Assembly (NCBI RefSeq): GCF_002994745.2
Contig: NC_037088.1
Location: 46,244,911-46,308,910, forward strand
Source of the DNA: Rosa chinensis
Taxonomy: Eukaryota; Streptophyta; Magnoliopsida; Rosales; Rosaceae
DNA length: 64,000 nucleotides
Direction of reading: 5' to 3'
A model generated the notes under the pieces. That model saw nothing but the letters and a program-made list of their open reading frames with translations. It did no database searches and was not told the DNA's origin. How positions within the stretch are numbered: position 1 is the stretch's first letter; each line of letters opens with the position of its first letter. Of the stretch, positions 56,286 to 64,000 are shown one piece after another. Made by a program: the position numbers and the translations under genes.

Positions 56286-56679
56286 TATAGAGTCTAGAGT
56301 AAGAGAGCTAGATTGCATTTGAAGAAGACGAGAGGTGGAGACAGTGGAGAAAGATGACAAGCGGGGTGGAGATGGTAGAAAAAAATGATTAAAAAAAAAT
56401 GTAAATACCTATTTTTAATAAAAACTAGATAAAATGTCGGATATACCCCTATATTTAGGGCAAATCGGTCTTTTTATAATCATTTAGTGCCTCACGTGAG
56501 TCACACGTGCTAGGACTAACAGAGCCGTGACGGAAATCGACCACAGGTACAACGTTGATACAAAAAAATGAGTCCAGCTATCACATTGATCACTTTGAAA
56601 GTTCAGGTATCATTTTAAAAGTCCTCAAAGAGTTCAGACATTGTTGAAGTAAAAACAACCCATGTTTTTACTTGAGGAC

Positions 56680-56705
56680 AAGCAATCTTCAAGTTTGAGG
56701 GTATT
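56680..56705 (+). other. 3' polypurine-tract region of an LTR element
   Basis: gcaatcttcaagtttgaggg, preceded by cttgaggaca, is the usual sequence just before the 3' LTR in several plant Ty3/gypsy-type elements. It lies immediately before the TGTTGAGTCAC start of the LTR-like segment. Confidence 0.5.
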
Positions 56706-58265
56706 TGTTGAGTCACAAATTACTTATGCATTTGTGCCCCAAAATTATGGAAATTGATTTCTCTTCCAAGTTATTTTACCCTCTTTAATCCATTTCCTTT
56801 TATTTGTAAGGAAACCATGTATTGAGAATAAAATGACCATTTGAAGCTTGAAATGCGGAGATTTGAAGCTAGGAGAAGAAGACATGGAAATTGGAAGAAA
56901 ATTGGATATCGACTTTTCCGACGAGCCGCCACTCATGGAGGACCTCTAGTCCAGCTAAGGAGGACCATAGTTATGGGAATTTTCTACCATTTGAAATTCA
57001 AATCTCTCCCCACACATTGTCCTTTCGGAGCTTTGCATGGATTTTGGGACCAATTTAGGACTATGGTGTAAGAGCATCTCTTCCATCTTTTGTATCCTAA
57101 CATAGCTGTTCAAAAGAGGCCAAGGACCTTATCTTCATCATCTATTCAACCATTCATCAATTCTCACTTCACTTTAGCTCCATTTTCTCTCTACAACTCC
57201 ACCTCCTTTAAATCCAAACACCAAACTCCATCTCCACCACCACTTCTGCCACCCATCAATTCCACAACCACTTCAACACCACAAACCATCACTAGTTACT
57301 CAAGGATTAATTATCTCTACATCATTAAGGAGCTTGAGGAGCAAGGAGGAGGAGACAACCACCACAACATCACACCATGACATGGGAGACCCATCTCCAC
57401 CACCACTTTCACCACCATCAATAACCACTTCTCACTCTCTATCTCTCTCTAATTACTTGATGTATTGTAGTATGATGAAGATCATTTATTTAGTTATGAG
57501 TAAGTATTGAACTTGTTAGGGTTAGGGTTGAAAGCCTTAGCCAACCTTGCTTGTAATTGATATTTTTGTTTATGATTAGATGAGATTCATGTTGTCACCT
57601 TCACATGCTAAATCAAAAGTTGAATGCATTTACTTAGACATAATTAATTTGAGTTAATGTTTTTGTCATGATATGAAGTTTTTGCTAAGAGATTTAGGCA
57701 AAGGAAGCATGAAAGCACACCATGTGTGCATGTGAGGGTAGTGAGCTAAAATCAACTAGAGATAGGACTAGTTTGCTTGCTTAGTTATCTAAACTCTAAG
57801 CTTTATGCATTTAGGGGCAAATGATTGAGACCTATCCGGTAATTGAATTTGTCTCTAGGTAGTTAATTATAGACTTATCCAGTTAGAGTTAATAAAATCA
57901 AAGGAGTGCCATCTTATCCGGATGCTAAGAGGGTAATTGGACAATAGGTTTAGTATCATTTATATTCAATTGCATTGTTGCACTAAGGGAGGTTAGTGGT
58001 AGACAATCCAAACCTCAACTCTCATCCATTTTTCTATAACTTTAGCTTAAATATGCTTAGTTTACTTTCCTTGCATTTAGTTTAGTTAATCAATCAATCA
58101 CTCAAACAAACAAACATTCACTATCCATTTGTGCATAACATCATTCACTTGTCCCAACTTGTAATGAGCTTTGGTTTTGTGAATTTTCCCTAGCTAGGAA
58201 AAGATTTGCTAATCCTCGTGGGTTCGACATTCTTACTTAATCCTCTTATTCTATAACTTAACAAT
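56706..58265 (+). repeat. LTR-like segment of a large LTR element
   Basis: It starts TGTTGAGTCAC after a polypurine-like tract and ends near aatcctcgtgggttcgacat...cttaaca, a phrase common at the LTR/leader end of plant gypsy-type elements. A second copy of the LTR is not in the window, so the call rests on the tract and end motifs. A CACTA element begins at 58266, inside or at its end. Confidence 0.45.
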
Positions 58266-58900
58266 CACTATACCAAAAAGTGCATCAGACGACATAACTG
58301 TTCTGTCGTCTGAACGAACAAAAATGTGTCGTCTAGTACGGTGTCGTCTCTTGGGGGCATCAGACGACAGAAGTGTTCTGTCGTCTGATTTTTCAGACGA
58401 CATAAAAAAATAAAAGTCTTGTGTCGTCTGATGAGTTTTGCATTTTGGGAACATTGTGATCTGTTTCTTTAAAAGCATTTAAACAACAGTTTTGTATTGT
58501 CTGATAAACAAAACAACCACAGTATTTTTTAAATACTATTGTATGAAGCATATTTGCAAGACTTATTTATGTGGTGTGAATGCCCTTAAATAAGAAATAT
58601 GAAGACTCTTATGTAGTGTCTTCTCTCATACAACAACATTTAAAGGTTGTGCTAATTTACTTTAAACGACAATTATATGTGGTCGTAAAGAGCATCAGAG
58701 AACAATTAAGTGTCGTTCTAGGGTACATACATACGACACTTAAGTATTGTGTGAAAGGTCTTTTATGAGGTCTTTTTATATTGTCTGTGATTGATTCCAA
58801 CCACACTTATTTGTTGTTATTATACTTTTTAGCCAACACTTTCGTCTAACTTATGTTGTTGTTTTGCCCTTTAGACTACAATTTTCTGTCGTCCCAATGC
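58266..58900. repeat. Terminal and subterminal repeats of CACTA-2
   Basis: TIR CACTATACCAAAAA, then repeated TCAGACGACA / TGTCGTCTGA. The first 300 bp are the densest. Confidence 0.8.
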
Positions 58901-59385
58901 CAAAAAGACAATAAACTTCTATTTGATTTTTGTGTTGTTTTTGTTTAGCTGCAACCACACATTTTGGTGTGCTTTTGTTGTAGCTTGCAATTTTCTATTG
59001 TACCAATGCCAAAAGGACAATAGAATTCCAATTGGGTTTTGTGTTGTTTTTGTGCAGCTGCAACCACACATTTTGGTGTGCTTTTGTTGTAGCTTGCAAT
59101 TTGAGATAACACATATTAGTAGTCCCCTGTTACAATTGGTATGCATGCATTCTGGAAATTAAAATTGCCCATTCATGAAAGTATGAAACCCACATCCAAA
59201 ATCATTCATTGCAATTTCTATTAATCCACCATTGTCTTATGTACACAACCTAATCATGAGCATCGATCAGTTCAAAATGTCCCATATCTACTAATCTGAA
59301 TCTGCAGACAAGTCCAAATGCTTAATGAATGAAGAATCTACTAGACACAAGTTAATACAGGAACTACCTAGCTACACTGCTGTAC

Positions 59386-59484
59386 CAGTTTCACAATCTG
59401 ATCATGAATTGAATCACCCGAATCATAGAAGTGGTCATAGAAAACGGAAGGTATTCCGGGCTGCGTGAGTATATATGCATAACC
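59386..59484 (-). pseudogene. Captured alpha-amylase exon
   Basis: A minus-strand exon after TATCTGCAG. It reads GYA then [18 protein letters not shown], then [12 protein letters not shown]. Plant alpha-amylases have [21 protein letters not shown] and, in one class, [14 protein letters not shown], near the end of the catalytic barrel. The usual His is Gln and Trp is Ser here. The exon either splices at CTG/GTACAG or runs to TAG at ~59368. Downstream minus-strand DNA to ~59160 looks like 3' UTR. Confidence 0.88.
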
Positions 59485-59489
59485 CTGCA

Positions 59490-62190
59490 GATAATATGCA
59501 CATAGAATGAAGTTATATTTGCTAGTGCTTTTAGTACATTTATGTCTAGATAACTATCACATACTCTGAGCTATTGATGTTATTAAACTATGAGTTAGTA
59601 TAGCCACACTAAATATAATTAGATAAACTTTCACACGTGTAGTTTCAGTAAAAGGAAATAACTGAGGTGATGCTATAGACAAAACACCACCTAAGCAAAA
59701 CAAAAAAAAACCCAGCAGGTTCTGACAAAAATGACTCTTTAAACTCAAGAGTCAGTACTAACCAAAACCAAAACTAAATAGCAGACTCCAACGAACATAA
59801 CCAAAACCAAAAATAGTTTCAGCAAACTACACCTAACAACCAAAACAAAGCACAAAAATCTACTAATTGCAGCGAACTTCAACAAACATAACCAAAACCA
59901 AAAACAATTTCAAACAAGTACAGCCAAATGGTACGTAAAAAGAAACTCAGACAAGTTACAGACATATAAAAGACATAAAGTTAGGGAAGAACCAGTATTT
60001 TCAGAAGACGTAACCACATCTCAATAAGCTCCACTAACACCTCATAAGACTAAAATCTAAGATACCTGTATTCAAAATCATGTGCCTCTAGGGTAGAACC
60101 ATATGCATGTAGTGAAAATTAAGGCCAGCATGGTATAACTAAGGTAGAAATGTATAGTTTTACTGATCAGTTAATAAAGTGGGTGGAAAATAAATTACCA
60201 TTTGAATGGAAAAGAAGTTGGGGATCAGCCTGCTCATTCTAGGATGTTCCACAAATGCCGTTAGTTAACCATGAGATGGCTGAACCCTCACAGTTGCTAG
60301 AACTCGGTCCTCATCTGTAAAGAGAACAATACAAGTAAAAGAAAAGCTGAATTACCTAAATTGTCTTCGATTTCTGAAGACAATTCCATTTTCCTTAAAG
60401 CCTAAATAAGCTGCAGTTGCTACACAAGTCAAAACTAACATAGCCTAACATGCCTTTTACAATTACAAGTGCTTATCTGAAGGTTTTGAGGTACTGTAGG
60501 AATTACTAAGTAAATCTAGGGGAAGATGGATGATAGAAAGACCAAAAAGAATGCTGAAAGCTAGCTCATTTCCGAGGTTATCTAAAACCAAAAAGCTAAG
60601 CTACAATCACCAATACAGGTTTACTAATTTGCTTCCTGTCACAACCCTTTTCAGTGAAAACTTCATATTGCATAACTAAACCCATAAACATTTGCATTTG
60701 TGGAGGTAAAACAGCAATACCCGAATTAGTACTTTAAGGCTGGTAATTGACTTGAAGAATTAGACAAAAAATCCCAACTTCTGATCAACTATGTAAATCT
60801 AGTTCATCATATAATGACACTATATACCATTAAGTATGGCTAGGTACCCTACTTGGCCATATATCCAAAATAATTTACTTCTTTTAACAAAACTGTGATA
60901 CAAAAACAGAGCATTTTGTATACAAAAACCGCATCCATACAAAGTAAATGGTAGATCTTGAAACACAACTTAACTGCAAATTATAAAATTCACTATTCTT
61001 GCAACCAAGATGGCGCAGACTCGAGAGGGGAAAAGAAGTCACTAGAAAATTAGCCTCTAACAAACCTCAAAAGAATGTCCAGCGGCCCTTCACTTTCAGA
61101 GCAAAGTGAAACTAGTCAAAGCTCAAAGCCTCACACCAACATGAGAAAGACACCGCTAAAGCAGCTGGGCGGGACCTTCCTGACATCGATGAAGAAAAAC
61201 TGCAGTTTTTAGGGACCTGAAGAAAAATATAGGTTTGTTTTGAGGTAATATAAAGCACATATTTGAACTTTTAACCAAACACTCATAATGGTTCAAAGTT
61301 CAAACACGCAGGAGACGTTTCGTGTATATGATAAATAATAAGCATCAAAATAAAAGTTATTCAAACAACCAAGTGTTGATTAATTCACCATAACCCTCCA
61401 CTCCCAAACATAAGAAAGCAAAGGTCATCCAGAACGATTTATAACTCTGTTTTGCCTCTCCATGTGAACCAACTATACCAATAAGTTACTGAATAATATT
61501 GTTTCCATTAACTTAACGAGCCTTAAGCAGCTCAAGAATTATGGAACCTAAAACAATTAAGTACTCCATTCTTTGCTGTAAACATCAAAAAGCAATCTGA
61601 ACACCTACAATAAAAGTAAATATACAGTTGAATACAGACTAACCTGTCAACCATTTTCCATAAAGAATTCCTATTATAAGTAGTGTTTAGGTCCCAGAAA
61701 GACCTAGGTTAGCTTGGCGCAACAGACTTGAAAAGCAATTATCAAATGACCATTCTGACAAAAGACAGATATAAGAAATCTTCTCAACTTCTCTAAATCC
61801 TCTAATCAAATTCCCTGGTTCCCAATACTAACCTCTTCAGGAAATTAAAACAACAATGAACCTGGACTTGGAACTGTACTGTAGGATGTCAGCAGCCCAC
61901 TGAAGCCACCCATCAAACACAGTTGTAGGCATGAAAAAAGTATATTCTAGATACTTTAATTGAACAGCATAACAATAAAAGATATACCGAAGTCAAAGAA
62001 AATTAGTACCAAAATAAAACCTCAAAAAAAAAAAAAAAGGAGGTATATGTCAATAAAGGATAAAATCATTGTTATTATGTAAGTAAACAGACCTCGTTCA
62101 ATCTCCAATCTGATATGGTGCAAAAGGTTTTGGAAGATTTTTTCATGAGTTGAAACAGAAGCGGTTGTGAAGAAATAAACAACACTGGAA
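59490..62190. other. Interior of CACTA-2, intron-like
   Basis: AT-rich DNA with isolated splice-bounded candidates on the minus strand: one starting at ~60316 after TTTACAG (EDRVLATVRVQPSHG then stop), and an open stretch at ~61870-61930 (TVFDGWLQWAADILQYSS). I cannot assign either. No other gene is seen. Confidence 0.35.
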
Positions 62191-62199
62191 CTTTATGGA

Positions 62200-62751
62200 A
62201 TTGAATTTCTTCCCCTTGCAAAAGAAATGGGCCTTTGTTTCTCTCTCCTCTGCACCAGATGTGCAGAGGCAAATATGTTTCCAAATAGAGAGCCAGATGG
62301 AGACTGCTGGAGCTGTGATTTCTTCTTCGACCCCAAAATGGATACGCCAAGAGTTTGGTTCATGGTATCTGTCATATAGCGGTTCAATACGCTCTTGATG
62401 CTTGCGCTTACTCATCTTGGTAGGGTCAGCCACTTTGAAGAACCTGGGTGCTAGTTCCACAAGCCATTTGGGATCAACGACGGTTACCTCACGCATATAC
62501 TCCTTCGTAGTCATAACCAACTCATGGTAGATGATCCAATCTGGTTGTCTCTGGAAGAGCGCACTGCTTGGATGGATATAAACTGGCTGGTTCTCCACTA
62601 AGGTTCTATACCCCTCGTGAGGGTCCTTTCTAGCATCATGGAAGAAAAATCTCGCCGTAATTGCCTTCCTGATCTGTGTAAAATTCTTTCCAGCACTCAC
62701 AACATCCAGTTTATACCAGATTGGTAAAGCTCTTCTGCTACCTAAAATCAA
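62200..62751 (-). pseudogene. Captured PRP22-type DEAH RNA helicase C-terminal exon
   Basis: From ~62715 to ~62345 the minus strand reads [75 protein letters not shown] and [16 protein letters not shown]. This is the C-terminal domain of the spliceosomal helicase PRP22/DHX8, which releases mRNA from the spliceosome. About 120 codons are open and well conserved. The normal SKRRA-type end is displaced by a small insertion that shifts the frame after NSWR. The exon starts after GATTTTAG at ~62750. Motor domains are absent. Confidence 0.92.
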
Positions 62752-62759
62752 TGTCTAAG

Positions 62760-64000
62760 ACAATTAAAAGACCAAAGAAATAATGATCATGACCAAAGAA
62801 ATATGCAATCAGAGATGTGAAACAGAAAAGTCAGAGACTAATCCTTGGAAACTCACAAAGTCTAATGCTTTTTGTGAATCAGAATTGCATTAATTTAGTT
62901 CTTGCTAACTGAGTTGCATCACAAGAAGAAAAGCAGGCAAAAAATGTAGAAAGCTATGACTGAACATAACACAAGAACTCCATACAGCACAAGGAAAAAG
63001 CTAATCATTCAAATTTCATCCAAGGCAAGCACACAGCCAATACAGCCAATACTTCTATATACATTTATATATGTTACAAGCATCTTAATTTCTGTAATAC
63101 ACACACACACACCTAAACCTGCTCGGCTCAAATAAGATGCTTAATTTGTGGTCTTAAGTTTTCCCATTCAGAACCCACTAAGAAGAATCTGAGACCATAA
63201 GAAGGCAAAAGAAATTTGATAGACCGAGTCTCCTAGTTAATCACCTTCCCATGTTAATGAGAATACAATTAAACAAAAAGACATGAAAAGACTATGAAGA
63301 GTTAGGTCCATATGAGCAACTCATATGTATTCTAATTCTTTTTCTCGATTATACATTTGATTAAATTACGCATACCTCGTCGAGAATGAACTCAGAAACT
63401 GAAAAGCATTTAAACCAAAATGTAGACAGTAGCACTATCTTTTTTTCAGAAACGTATGGATTTCACTACAGAGCGAGAAGATTACCAGTGCAGTCTAGTA
63501 AATCTACTGAAAATTGAGTCTGACACTAGCTTGCTGATTGAGTCTTTTGTGCTATTCTAGATGAATCAGCAAAGACAAAAGGATCAGAACAAATGCATAT
63601 GTATTTCAATCTCAAGAAATACTCACACTCAGCCCAAACCCATCAAATACCCATCTCAATTCTTAACTTTCCGTAAACCAATATCAAGACAGATATGAAA
63701 ATATAGAGACTCAAACCCAGTTATGCAGTGCTGCTAAAACTAAAACTAAAACGAAACTAAACAATGGAAAGCAAACCCATTACAGATACTATAGATAGTT
63801 AAAGCTCTGTTTTGATCAATAGCAATACACACGAACCCTCAAACACAACCCAGAAAACCCAGAACAATCGCATCAAAATTGATAAAGAAAAGCATGGGAA
63901 GAATTGAAGAACTTTCAAGTATAATAAACAAATAACCATAGATCGCCCAAATTAGTGATCAAAAAATGAAAAACTCAACCATAGAACCCTAGATTCACAG
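62760..64000. other. Right edge, no recognised gene
   Basis: AT-rich, intron-like sequence upstream (minus strand) of the PRP22 fragment, with a (CA)n run near 63101. A first exon of a chimeric transcript could lie beyond the window. Confidence 0.35.

Larger units (their letters stand above)
55302..56661. mobile_element. Pack-MULE with a Di19 gene fragment
   Basis: 1360 bp with inverted ends of about 150 bp (left gatacctgaactttcaaagt, right its inverse at ~56590) and the exact 9-bp target duplication ATGTTTTTA (55293-55301, 56662-56670), a Mutator hallmark. There is no transposase. The interior carries a plus-strand fragment of the Di19 drought-response gene and a second, unidentified open stretch. 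The element is inserted just upstream of the 3' polypurine tract of an LTR element. Confidence 0.9.
58266..64000. mobile_element. Second gene-capturing CACTA element (left part)
   Basis: The left end CACTATACCAAAAAGTGCATC is followed by at least eight cagacgac/gtcgtctga words in both orientations (58285-58430) and weaker relatives to ~58900. A 109-bp tandem duplication (gctgcaaccacacattttgg at 58948 and 59057) follows. No right end is found before the window stops. The interior holds minus-strand fragments of alpha-amylase and the PRP22 helicase, and no transposase ORF. Extent beyond the left end is inferred from the architecture shared with the element at 42985-48598. Confidence 0.6.

Noticed and set aside
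58251..58478. 75-codon minus ORF with repeated SDDRT
   Set aside because: It translates the cagacgac subterminal repeats of CACTA-2.
62193..62398. Extra ORFs overlapping the PRP22 fragment
   Set aside because: They are other frames of the same exon and its 3' end; one merely continues the normal frame after the small insertion.

Overview
The window is nuclear DNA of a higher plant. It is AT-rich, carries an intronless leucine-rich-repeat receptor-like protein (RLP) gene, plant-type splice sites, and fragments of plant genes (BSK, CID, SnRK2, Di19, COX5b, alpha-amylase, PRP22). It is crowded with copia, LINE, CACTA, Mutator and MITE elements. A eudicot is likely; Rosaceae is my impression from the RLP and repeat types, not something I could test.

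Only one plausibly intact host gene is visible. This is the RLP on the minus strand at 1631-6967 (1778 aa), whose ectodomain contains 30 nearly identical 24-residue repeats encoded by a 72-bp tandem array. Around it lie broken, divergent copies of an RLP 5' end. Two of them (1-154 and 29620-29946) sit head to head with a decayed BSK-kinase C-terminal exon. A third RLP scrap is at 42122-42372 and a cleaner BSK exon at 48718-48876.

Layout: 1-1000 RLP/BSK pseudogene module A; 1631-6967 RLP gene; 7-11.9 kb intergenic DNA with degenerate duplications and a LINE 3' end; 11.9-18.5 kb a broken CID-type PABP-interacting-protein gene whose intron holds a complete copia element (12009-18212) with an intact gag but a wrecked pol; 19473-22747 a 3.3-kb solo-LTR-like unit containing a hAT-type MITE; 23775-28758 an older complete copia element on the minus strand; 29.6-30.3 kb RLP/BSK module B; 31147-40253 a recently inserted 9.1-kb copia element with 1.26-kb LTRs; 42578-42911 a TAA-flanked MITE; 42985-48598 a 5.6-kb CACTA element carrying exons of COX5b, SnRK2 and thiolase and no visible transposase; 49.0-52.1 kb a dead LINE; 53-58.3 kb remains of a large LTR element split by a 1.36-kb Pack-MULE (55302-56661) that carries a Di19 fragment; 58266 to the window end the left part of a second gene-capturing CACTA element, with alpha-amylase and PRP22 helicase fragments.

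The main biological themes are explosive LRR-array growth in one receptor and repeated gene-fragment capture. At least three DNA transposons (two CACTA, one MULE) carry exon pieces of six recognisable housekeeping or signalling genes. In both CACTA elements the captured exons lie on the minus strand, pointing towards the element's left end, several with splice sites kept, so each element could make a spliced chimeric transcript. Calls were made by reading translations and repeat boundaries by eye; no database search was possible.
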